A stretch of 7,849 nt of DNA. Origin: Armatimonadota bacterium. Lineage in GTDB: Bacteria > Armatimonadota > UBA5829. Positions 1 through 5,506 of the stretch are shown here, in pieces. A program made the translations under genes and the position numbers. The notes under the pieces were generated by a model. It was not told the origin of the DNA. It saw nothing but the letters and a program-made list of their open reading frames with translations, and searched no databases. The stretch is from assembly GCA_023398345.1 (NCBI GenBank), contig JAEWSK010000066.1, positions 1 to 7,849 on the forward strand. The letters run 5' to 3'. The stretch's first letter is position 1; every line of letters begins with the position of its first letter.

Positions 1-212
1 GTGCCAATTCGGTTCGACGGATACATGTCATGGTTATCCTGAGCGTACATTTTCAGCGCTGTCCCAATCTGCTTCATGTTCGACTGGCATTCAGACGCAT
101 AAGCAGAGGCCCTTGCTTTGGCAAAGACTGGGAATAGAATCGCAGCTAGGATCGCAATAATAGCGATAACGACCAGCAACTCTATAAGAGTAAAACCGTT
201 GCGACCTTTCAT
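1..212 (-). CDS. Type IV prepilin / pseudopilin-like protein, 5' part only
   Basis: The minus strand encodes 70 N-terminal residues and runs off the left edge. The protein opens with MKGRNG followed by [19 protein letters not shown], a class III (type IV pilin) signal: a short basic leader, a Gly-Phe cleavage site after residue 6, Glu at mature position 5, and a long hydrophobic helix. FPVFAKAR and a polar stretch with [21 protein letters not shown] follow, as in prepilin-type / DUF1559-like proteins abundant in Armatimonadota and Planctomycetes. Such proteins are processed by prepilin peptidase and assemble in the inner membrane into pili or type II secretion pseudopili, or are surface proteins using the same sorting signal. 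The start is ATG at 212, preceded by AGAGGAG (220-226) at good spacing. The C-terminal specificity domain lies outside the window, so the subfamily cannot be decided. Confidence 0.9.
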   Translation of the reverse strand, partial: MKGRNGFTLIELLVVIAIIAILAAILFPVFAKARASAYASECQSNMKQIGTALKMYAQDNHDMYPSNRIG

Positions 213-541
213 CTGATCACTCCTCTAAGTCAAGTCGGCTCAGCAGCTATAATCATAAAATTATGCCAATGGATGAGCCTGTTCATCGTAATCCTAACAT
301 GGGTTAGTGCGCCTGTCAACGAAATACCAACTCGGAGGGTATCCCGTTTTTTTAGCAAACATCATGACGACAACTCCCATGCGTCCTGGTTTCTTGACTG
401 CAGTGCCAGCCTGTATGTTCCAGCAAACGGCGAAAAAAAATTCTTCGATAAGTCCAACTCACAACTGCAACAAATTCACTCGCGCTCTATATAGATTCAA
501 CAACCGTCTCTTGGACTTACGGCCTTGCGCGTGATAGAATT
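213..541. other. Intergenic region between divergent genes
   Basis: This stretch separates the minus-strand pilin-like gene from the plus-strand translin cluster. Only the pilin SD (220-226), a TATAAT-like hexamer (248-253), a 16-bp sequence at 259-274 repeated at the start of the next gene, and the promoter candidate at 532-540 stand out. Two overlapping plus-strand frames of 73-75 codons have no family resemblance and overlap each other, so I do not call them genes. A T7 run (347-353) follows a GGG-TAT-CCC mini-hairpin too small to be a convincing terminator. No convincing promoter for the pilin gene is visible. Confidence 0.5.
532..540 (+). promoter_or_regulatory. Possible extended -10 promoter for a leaderless transcript
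   Basis: TG-A-TAGAAT (532-540) matches an extended -10 element with five of six bases of TATAAT. A poor -35 (TTGGAC, 511-516) lies 18 bp upstream. Transcription would begin near 547-548, on the second in-frame ATG (548) of the next gene. That gene has no Shine-Dalgarno sequence, which fits leaderless expression as seen in several deep-branching bacterial phyla. The element would drive the three-gene cluster that ends at 2836. It is inferred from sequence only. Confidence 0.4.
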
Positions 542-736
542 ATGCCGATGGATCAAAATGAATCAGCAATTAGAGCAATAAAAGACAGGGTTGCGGCAGT
601 GATGGGACAACTGGAAGAAGCGGCGTCTCACACAGGACGCAAGGCCAATCGTGAACGCCTCCACGCGGCGGCAAATGAACTGCACCGCTGCGCCGACGAG
701 ATTCAAAATATAATGATGAAGTTCAAGAGACAATAG
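542..736 (+). CDS. Small helical protein of unknown function upstream of translin
   Basis: This encodes 64 residues, or 62 if the second ATG at 548 is used. I do not recognise a family. The protein is soluble, charged, and predicted to be almost wholly alpha-helical: one helix from about residue 6 to 28 (SAIRAIKDRVAAVMGQLEEAA), a basic turn around HTGRKANRER, and a second helix from about 37 to 62 with His/Cys (ELHRCADEI) and a basic C-terminus (KFKRQ). This suggests a helical hairpin that could bind RNA or pack against a helical partner. No ribosome binding site is visible, but an extended -10 element lies just upstream. The gene ends 35 bp before the translin-family gene on the same strand, so cotranscription is likely. 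Its acidic-to-basic helix pattern and consistent codon use make it look real, but conservation is untested. Confidence 0.62.
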   Translation: MPMDQNESAIRAIKDRVAAVMGQLEEAASHTGRKANRERLHAAANELHRCADEIQNIMMKFKRQ

Positions 737-771
737 GCTCTATAAGGCAGCCGAGTTGGGAGAACAAACAC

Positions 772-1431
772 ATGGACAATGTAAAAGCAATCTCAGAGGA
801 CATTCGCAGTATTTTGGACGAGACAAACCGCGTTCGCGAAGGAGCGCTTCAACTTTCTCGCGAGTCGATCAGACTCTCGGCAAATTCGATCCGCGCAAGC
901 CACAGAGAAGAATTTGACGAAGCATGTGCTCTTAAAGAACAGGCGCGGGCAAAAGTCGAGCAGACAAAGAAAATGCTTGCCGACAAGTTGGAAATCTACT
1001 ACACCGGCTATGTGCAGGACGCGCAGAAAGAATACGCCGAGTCCGAGCTCACATACGCAATTATCCGCGAACTGCCTTTTCCAACACCGCAAAAGCTCGC
1101 GGTCGAGCCGGCTGCATACCTAAACGGTCTCGCCGAAGCCATCGGCGAAAGTCGCAGGCATGTCCTTGACGTAATGCGCATCGGCGACATGGAGCGCGCG
1201 GAACGAATACTGGGCGTTATGGACGACGTATACTATACCCTCATTACATTCGACTACCCCGACGCTGTCACTCAAGGACTGAGACGCCAGACAGACATGG
1301 TGCGGGGTGTGCTTGAGCGAACGAGGGGAGATTTGACGCTATTGCAAGAACAGCGTCGACTTGAAGAGCAGCAGCGCAAACTCCAGGAGTCAATCGAGGC
1401 AGCGTCAAAACGACTGGACACCGGCAAATAA
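772..1431 (+). CDS. Translin-family RNA-binding protein / putative nuclease
   Basis: This 219-residue all-helical protein matches the translin superfamily (archaeal/bacterial COG2178 type). The core runs from about residue 5 to 187. Recognisable blocks are GYVQDAQKEYAESELTYAI (79-97), LPFPTPQKLAVEPAAYLNGL (101-120), the family-typical GESRRHVLDVMRIGDMERA (125-143) and FDYPDAVTQGLRRQTDMVRG (160-179). Eukaryotic translin and Trax form the octameric C3PO complex, which binds and cleaves RNA, including siRNA passenger strands and tRNA-processing fragments. E87 and E90 in EYAE line up with the EYVE metal-binding glutamates I recall from Trax; D139, E141 and E144 lie near its other acidic site, which seems only partly kept. 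Residues 188-215 form an extra charged coiled coil. Start: ATG after GGGAGA (758-763), 8 nt away. The gene sits 35 bp after a small ORF and 34 bp before a CCA-type nucleotidyltransferase, suggesting cytoplasmic tRNA or small-RNA processing. Family call is strong; nuclease activity is inferred. Confidence 0.88.
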   Translation: MDNVKAISEDIRSILDETNRVREGALQLSRESIRLSANSIRASHREEFDEACALKEQARAKVEQTKKMLADKLEIYYTGYVQDAQKEYAESELTYAIIRELPFPTPQKLAVEPAAYLNGLAEAIGESRRHVLDVMRIGDMERAERILGVMDDVYYTLITFDYPDAVTQGLRRQTDMVRGVLERTRGDLTLLQEQRRLEEQQRKLQESIEAASKRLDTGK

Positions 1432-1465
1432 GTTAATTGCGGTAACGTCTCCATAGGGCACAAAA

Positions 1466-2836
1466 ATGACCGCAATTCAAGATGTCATTGACAAGCTAAA
1501 AAACGCAACCCGCGCCTATGAAGGCCGCTTGTATCTTGTAGGCGGCATCGTGCGCGATAAAATTCTTAAATGGCAGCCGGAAGAAGACATTGACATTGTC
1601 CTTGAGGGCAATGCTGGCGAGTTGGCAAAGCATCTGCACGCAACAGGCATAGCCGACCATCCTCCCATCACGTATCCACGATTTGGAACCGCGATGCTTA
1701 GCGTGGACGGTTGCCAAGTCGAGATCGTTGGAGCACGCAGCGAGTCATATGATTCAGCAAGCCGCAAGCCGTCAATTGCCCCCGGCACACTTCTTGATGA
1801 CGTCATGCGGCGAGATTTCACCATCAACACATTGCTTGAAAATCTTCACACTGGCGAAATTTTTGATCTAACAGGCCAAGCGTTTACGGATATAAAAGAT
1901 CGAGTCATTCGCACGCCGCGAGACCCAATAATCACATTCAATGACGACCCACTGCGCATGCTGCGGGCCGTTCGCTTTGCTACAAAGCTCGATTTTACAA
2001 TAGACCCCTCAACTTATTCGGCGATATGCAAAATGGCCAAACGGCTCGGCATTGTGAGCGCAGAACGAATCCGAGTCGAGTTCGTCAAGATTTTAATGAA
2101 TAATAACGCAGGATCAGGTCTGGAACTGCTGCGCGCGACGGGTTTGCTGGATCAGTTCGCTCCTGAACTTTCGGCGATGCGCGGCGTTGAGCAAAATTTC
2201 TATCATATATATGATGTCTGGACACACACCCTCAAAACACTTGAGTTAATCCCGCCAGATTCGGGTATTATCTTAAGGCTGGCAGCTCTGCTTCACGACG
2301 TCGGAAAGCCGGAGACAAAAAGCATTGATAAAAATGGAGTGGCACATTTCTATCGGCATGAAGCAGTGGGCGCGGATATAGCCGGACGATTGTTGCGCAG
2401 GCTGAAGTTTCCAAATGAACTGATCGCACAAAGTGTATTTTTAATTTCAATGCACTTGCGCGTCGGGGAATATAACAACAGTTGGTCCGATGCGGCGGTC
2501 AGGCGCTTAATTAGAGATGCAGGAGAGCGTCTGGACGATTTGGTTCTGCTGACAGCAGCGGATAAGGCGGCATCGAACCCGGAAACAGCGCATATTGACA
2601 TAAGTGCGTTTAGAGACCACGTCGACCGCGTGTTGAAAGTGCTTGCGGGCCATAAAATTCAAAGCCCTCTCAGCGGACAAGAGATTATTGAACTGCTGGG
2701 CCTTGAGCCGGGGCCAAATATTGGGGCAATAAAGACATATTTGGAAAATTGCATTGTCGAGGGGAATCTTCTTGCAGGCGATAAAGCGGCAGCTAAAGAA
2801 ATTTTACTGCACAAATATGGGAACAAGCTAGACTAA
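1466..2836 (+). CDS. Class II CCA tRNA nucleotidyltransferase / poly(A) polymerase family protein with HD domain
   Basis: The 456-residue protein has the class II nucleotidyltransferase head: LVGGIVRD (24-31), the metal-binding DID (41-43), RRDFTINTL (115-123), the nucleotide-recognition motif DDPLR (160-164, the EDxxR position) followed by MLRAVRFA, and SAERIRVE (198-205). An HD phosphohydrolase domain follows with all metal ligands visible: H254, H277-D278 and D366, plus H294/H298. These enzymes add or repair CCA at tRNA 3' ends. The HD domain of E. coli Cca is a phosphatase/2',3'-cyclic phosphodiesterase, and a similar end-healing role is plausible here. Length and order fit the bacterial HD-containing subfamily. 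Sequence alone does not separate full CCA-adding from CC-adding, A-adding or poly(A) polymerase variants. Start: ATG with AGGG at 1455-1458. It ends the translin cluster; no clear terminator follows. Confidence 0.9.
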   Translation: MTAIQDVIDKLKNATRAYEGRLYLVGGIVRDKILKWQPEEDIDIVLEGNAGELAKHLHATGIADHPPITYPRFGTAMLSVDGCQVEIVGARSESYDSASRKPSIAPGTLLDDVMRRDFTINTLLENLHTGEIFDLTGQAFTDIKDRVIRTPRDPIITFNDDPLRMLRAVRFATKLDFTIDPSTYSAICKMAKRLGIVSAERIRVEFVKILMNNNAGSGLELLRATGLLDQFAPELSAMRGVEQNFYHIYDVWTHTLKTLELIPPDSGIILRLAALLHDVGKPETKSIDKNGVAHFYRHEAVGADIAGRLLRRLKFPNELIAQSVFLISMHLRVGEYNNSWSDAAVRRLIRDAGERLDDLVLLTAADKAASNPETAHIDISAFRDHVDRVLKVLAGHKIQSPLSGQEIIELLGLEPGPNIGAIKTYLENCIVEGNLLAGDKAAAKEILLHKYGNKLD

Positions 2837-2919
2837 CAGGCACACAAAAGTCATAGCAAACTTAATTTAGCGCCTAATCGCCATCTAAGCGAGCATATAG
2901 TGACATATATAACTGAGCA

Positions 2920-2948
2920 TTGACAGCCCAACAAGCCCATGCTATACT
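2920..2948 (+). promoter_or_regulatory. Sigma-70-type promoter upstream of rpoN
   Basis: A perfect -35 TTGACA (2920-2925), a 17-bp spacer and -10 TATACT (2943-2948) form a near-consensus housekeeping promoter. Transcription should start near A2955, giving a leader of about 130 nt before rpoN. The new transcript would begin AGAG followed by eight U (2959-2966). The leader also holds a small hairpin, ATACT-CCCCGC-AGTAT (2977-2992). Sequence-based prediction. Confidence 0.75.
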
Positions 2949-3070
2949 CCGGGTAGAGTTTTTTTTAATATACGCAATACTCCCCGCAGTATACGGTCTC
3001 ATTGCGCTGTTGTGATTTCGAATGACCCTTGCACTCCACTATTATGTGGAATAACCTGAAAGATAGTGAG

Positions 3071-3095
3071 GGAGGTGATTATGATTGCTGTTTGA
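3071..3095 (+). promoter_or_regulatory. Strong ribosome binding site with overlapping 4-codon ORF and TTG start
   Basis: GGAGGTGAT (3071-3079) is an almost complete match to the anti-SD. It is followed by ATG (3081), which opens a frame of only four codons (MIAV, stop TGA at 3093-3095), and by TTG (3085), which opens the rpoN frame. Both starts are within reach of the same SD, at 5 and 9 nt. The two frames overlap, so the ribosome must choose between them or reinitiate. Confidence 0.6.
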
Positions 3096-4500
3096 ACAGG
3101 GCCTAAGACAAACTCTATCCCAGAAAATCGACCCTAAGCTCATAATGGCTAACAGCATTCTCCAGCTTACGTCACTGGAGTTGCAGCAGGTCGTCGAGCA
3201 GGAGCTTGCCGAGAACCCCGCACTGGAGGTTCCTGAAGAAGACCCTTGCGAAAACTGCGATCAGCCTAAAACCCTCTGTATCGACTGCCCGTTTCACAAA
3301 CAGGCCGTCTCATGTGACGACGCCGATCTGAGCATTTACGAACTCGAGCAGCCGATAGACTTCGCATCCGATGTCGATGATAACGAAGGCGACTTTATCG
3401 CCAATATTCGTGACGAAGTCACGCTCCATGACCACCTAGTCGCTGTGCTGCACGCCGCCCTTTCAAGCAATCACTGGAAAATAGGCGAGTATATAATATC
3501 GAACATAAGCGAGTCGGGTTATATCGACGGCACAATCGAAGAAATTTCGCATGAACTAGGCAAAGATATAGAAGAAGTCGAAGAAGTGCTGATGGTAATC
3601 CAGACGTTCGACCCGCCTGGAGTGGGTGCGCGCGATCTGCAAGAGTGCCTGAAGCTTCAGTTGGAGCGCTTAGAAGAAGAAAATACGGGCAATCCGGTGG
3701 CGCTGGCAATGGTGCGCGACTACTGGACGGAAATGCTCAGCGGCAAAATCGGCAGGATCGCCCGCAGGCTCAGAGTAAGTGCAAAAGATGTTCTTGCAGC
3801 TATCGACTTCATAAAAAGGCAGCTCAACCCCTACCCCGGCAACTCTTTTAGGCCGCCTTACCAGACAGATGCCGATGATTTAAGTACGTCCGTGCGGCCC
3901 GATGTGGTCGTTCGCAGGACAATGGCGGGCTATGAAATAGAAGTCGTCGGCCACGATCAGTATCTGCTAAATATCAGCTCAACCTACCGTCATATGTACG
4001 ATGAAATCAAGAATGGCGGCGCATCAAAGTATACTAAAGAAGACAAGCAGCACATCACGGAGTTCGTAGAACGCGCGGATCTGTTTGTTCGCAATATAAA
4101 TCAGCGACGAAAGACGCTTCGGCAAATTACAAAGTCCGTCGTGGAGTATCAACAGGCCTATTTGGAGACGGGCTCGCGGGCGTATCTGCGACCGCTCACA
4201 CGAACGCGCATCGCTCGAATGCTCGAAATGCACGAATCGACAGTCAGTCGCGCCACCTCAAATAAATATTTACAGCTTCCCAGCGAAGAAGTTGTCGGCT
4301 TCGATTTCTTTTTTGACGGCTCGGTCTCCGTTAAAGACCTCATCGGCGAACTAATATCGCGCGAGGACAAGTCCTCACCGCTGTCTGATCAGCAACTAGC
4401 TGAAATTCTCAGCGAGCGAGGTTTCAGCGTCGCACGACGGACGGTCGTAAAATATCGAGAGGCCCAAAAGATATTATCTTCACGCCAGCGTAGAAGATAG
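3085..4500 (+). CDS. rpoN: RNA polymerase sigma-54 factor
   Basis: The 471-residue product directs RNA polymerase to -24/-12 promoters that need AAA+ activators. Region I (about 1-50) is glutamine/leucine-rich, with SILQLTSLELQQVVEQELAENPALE. Core-binding blocks include FDPPGVGARDLQECL (175-189), LNPYPG (247-252) and RPDVVV (271-276). The DNA-binding part has the helix-turn-helix MHESTVSRATSNKYLQLP (382-399) and a C-terminal RpoN box ARRTVVKYRE (450-459). Length is normal for the family. Odd features: region II carries C55-x2-C58-x6-C65-x2-C68 with H71 and C77, a possible zinc site, and the only start that keeps region I is TTG at 3085, since no in-frame ATG occurs before residue 21 and that one would cut into region I. 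The gene appears monocistronic between its own promoter and a terminator. No activator or convincing sigma-54 promoter is visible in the window. Confidence 0.96.
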   Translation: MLFEQGLRQTLSQKIDPKLIMANSILQLTSLELQQVVEQELAENPALEVPEEDPCENCDQPKTLCIDCPFHKQAVSCDDADLSIYELEQPIDFASDVDDNEGDFIANIRDEVTLHDHLVAVLHAALSSNHWKIGEYIISNISESGYIDGTIEEISHELGKDIEEVEEVLMVIQTFDPPGVGARDLQECLKLQLERLEEENTGNPVALAMVRDYWTEMLSGKIGRIARRLRVSAKDVLAAIDFIKRQLNPYPGNSFRPPYQTDADDLSTSVRPDVVVRRTMAGYEIEVVGHDQYLLNISSTYRHMYDEIKNGGASKYTKEDKQHITEFVERADLFVRNINQRRKTLRQITKSVVEYQQAYLETGSRAYLRPLTRTRIARMLEMHESTVSRATSNKYLQLPSEEVVGFDFFFDGSVSVKDLIGELISREDKSSPLSDQQLAEILSERGFSVARRTVVKYREAQKILSSRQRRR

Positions 4501-4508
4501 ATAAAAAA

Positions 4509-4532
4509 GCCGACCGTGTTATCACAGTCGGC
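4509..4532. terminator. Bidirectional rho-independent terminator between convergent genes
   Basis: GCCGACCGTG (4509-4518), loop TTAT, and CACAGTCGGC (4523-4532) form a ten-position stem with one C-A mismatch. On the plus strand it is followed by CTTT and, after GCGC, TTTT, ending rpoN nine bases after its stop. On the minus strand it is followed by a T6 run (4503-4508 read in reverse), which makes it stronger for the convergent minus-strand operon. Confidence 0.88.
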
Positions 4533-4568
4533 CTTTGCGCTTTTATTTGTTGGCCCAAACTTGGGTCA

Positions 4569-4952
4569 TCAAGCAGGCTCCTCACTCGGCGGACAGTCAC
4601 CGCAGGGCAGTATCATCATCCGAACTGAGTCGCCAAGCCCTATCCAGCCCAGGATCGGAATCGGCTCGATTTCCCGGTTCATCTCAGCCATGCTGAGAAA
4701 GTCCTCTATCTTGCCCCATATTCCGACAAAGAATCGACGCACACCACCTCCGACACCGGGCCCGGTGTCGGTCGGCTGTCCTCCGCTGTCGAAAAAGAAG
4801 CGTAAGTCACGGTATAGACGCACCTTAGCTTCTTCGGGCAGATCACGCGCCCTCTCGACCCTGTGCAGCCTCAGGTACTTCTCCACTATTTTCGTAGCCC
4901 TGTTCGCCACGCTCAGCGGCACTTCCGAGGCCTCTGGAAACAGCTTTTTCAT
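4569..4952 (-). CDS. Hypothetical protein with N-terminal helices and Gly-rich linker
   Basis: The 127-residue product is not one I recognise. Residues 1-55 look helical and basic (SVANRATKIVEKYLRLHRVE, then EEAKVRLYRDLRFFFDSGG). A Gly/Pro/Thr-rich linker follows at 57-71 and is encoded in part by a 22-bp perfect palindrome. Then come an amphipathic segment VRRFFVGIWGKIEDFLSMAE (71-90), a hydrophobic stretch IPILGWIGLG (98-107), and a C-terminal CGDC (117-120) near an acidic tail. There is no signal peptide and no clear transmembrane helix; peripheral membrane contact through the amphipathic part is possible. The ATG at 4952 has only a weak, close AAGAG before it. The gene starts 20 bp after the stop of the upstream minus-strand gene and probably depends on its translation. 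The terminator at 4509-4532 closes the unit. Confidence 0.7.
   Translation of the reverse strand: MKKLFPEASEVPLSVANRATKIVEKYLRLHRVERARDLPEEAKVRLYRDLRFFFDSGGQPTDTGPGVGGGVRRFFVGIWGKIEDFLSMAEMNREIEPIPILGWIGLGDSVRMMILPCGDCPPSEEPA
4750..4771. repeat. 22-bp perfect palindrome within a coding region
   Basis: The half-site CCGACACCGGG (4750-4760) is followed directly by its exact reverse complement (4761-4771), with no spacer. It lies inside the minus-strand hypothetical gene and codes for part of its Gly/Pro/Thr-rich linker. A perfect 11+11 palindrome is not expected by chance in a window this size. It could be a dimeric-protein binding site, a cruciform or strong mRNA hairpin, or simply a consequence of a repetitive Gly-rich linker. 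Confidence 0.85.
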
Positions 4953-4972
4953 CTCTTAGCCCATATGCCAAT

Positions 4973-5197
4973 TTAAACGACAGACAGATCGCTTACTAAA
5001 CTCACTTTTTGCTCCGGACAGAGCGTCATGGGTCGAAGCTCCCTGCCTTGAAGCTTAGATTCAAAGTCCAAATGCTTGTCGATAACATCAGCGGCCAAGT
5101 TGGACTTGCTAACCAACTCATCCCAGTCCTCGGCTACCGGCAATGGGAACTCGTTGGTTTCTGTTTCTGATAGCATAACGCGGTCTACTTCCCGCAT
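4973..5197 (-). CDS. Small acidic hypothetical protein
   Basis: The product is 74 residues if started at the ATG at 5197. That start is chosen because AGAGGTG (5204-5210 on the complement) lies 6 nt before it; a longer in-frame ATG at 5215 would place the same SD inside the coding sequence. I do not recognise a family. The protein is acidic, with LSETETNEFPLPVAEDWDEL near the N-terminus, a probable helix in the middle (KSNLAADVIDKHLDFESKL), and LRPMTLCPEQKVSLVSDLSVV at the end. There is no signal peptide or membrane segment. It is the first gene of a minus-strand pair, 20 bp ahead of the 127-residue protein. The pair converges on rpoN and diverges from tRNA-Ser. Confidence 0.66.
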   Translation of the reverse strand: MREVDRVMLSETETNEFPLPVAEDWDELVSKSNLAADVIDKHLDFESKLQGRELRPMTLCPEQKVSLVSDLSVV

Positions 5198-5254
5198 CAC
5201 AATCACCTCTTTCACAAATGAAGGTGCTCAAAGTCTATTTACCTCGCACCGCGC

Positions 5255-5275
5255 CTTGCTAAACGACTCAGCAAG
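5255..5275. repeat. Inverted repeat in the divergent intergenic region
   Basis: CTTGCT (5255-5260), a 9-bp spacer and AGCAAG (5270-5275) form a 6-bp inverted repeat. It lies in the presumed leader/promoter region of the minus-strand hypothetical pair, about 58 bp before its start codon. It could be a weak operator or a leader hairpin. The rest of 5198-5343 shows no clear promoter for that pair. Confidence 0.35.
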
Positions 5276-5343
5276 CACAAAGATATAATCAGGCAATCTT
5301 TACTGAATCTGAAATATACCCACATTTCCAATTACAACCTACC

Positions 5344-5372
5344 TTGACCATCACCGCCAGTCCACATATAAT
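5344..5372 (+). promoter_or_regulatory. Sigma-70-type promoter for tRNA-Ser
   Basis: TTGACC (5344-5349, five of six consensus bases), a 17-bp spacer and a perfect TATAAT (5367-5372) lie just upstream of the tRNA. The start would fall near 5379-5381, about 8-10 nt before the mature tRNA 5' end. Since no terminator is visible after the tRNA, the same promoter may also drive hddC-hddA and beyond. Confidence 0.82.
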
Positions 5373-5388
5373 TAAGTATTGGAAAGTT

Positions 5389-5476
5389 GGAGGGGTGCCA
5401 GAGCGGTTTAATGGAACGGTCTTGAAAACCGTCGTGGTGAAAGCCACCGTGGGTTCGAATCCCACCCCCTCCGCCA
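5389..5476 (+). tRNA. tRNA-Ser(UGA), reads UCA codons
   Basis: The 88-nt gene folds into a complete class II tRNA. The acceptor stem is GGAGGGG (5389-5395) with CCCCTCC (5466-5472), followed by discriminator G5473 and encoded CCA (5474-5476). The anticodon stem is ACGGT/ACCGT with loop CTTGAAA, giving anticodon TGA at 5423-5425. A long variable arm (GTGGT-GAAA-GCCAC) identifies it as serine type. The T arm is GTGGG-TTCGAAT-CCCAC. It has its own strong promoter and lies 30 bp before hddC. Confidence 0.97.
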
Positions 5477-5506
5477 CACATCCGCACAGAGGATATTAAT
5501 CAGCAG

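Noticed and set aside
257..274. TGGCATA-like sequence on the minus strand as a sigma-54 promoter for the pilin gene
   Set aside because: The -24-like part fits but the -12 GC is absent (TG instead), so the rpoN-pilin link is not supported.
337..353. GGG-TAT-CCC followed by T7, terminator-like
   Set aside because: A 3-bp stem is too weak, and no gene ends just upstream on the plus strand.
273..534. Two overlapping plus-strand ORFs of 73 and 75 codons in the left intergenic region
   Set aside because: They overlap in different frames, lack a ribosome binding site and show no family resemblance.
2202..2215. 14-bp AT-rich palindrome ATCATAT-ATATGAT
   Set aside because: It lies within conserved coding sequence of the nucleotidyltransferase, and a palindrome of this length is expected about once by chance in a window this size.
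4554..4566. CCCAA-AC-TTGGG mini-hairpin after the rpoN terminator
   Set aside because: A two-base loop is too tight, and a strong terminator already lies just upstream.
5289..5477. Minus-strand ORF with GVGFEPTVAFTTTVFKTVPLNRSGTPP
   Set aside because: It is the antisense translation of tRNA-Ser, a well-known spurious ORF in bacterial annotation.
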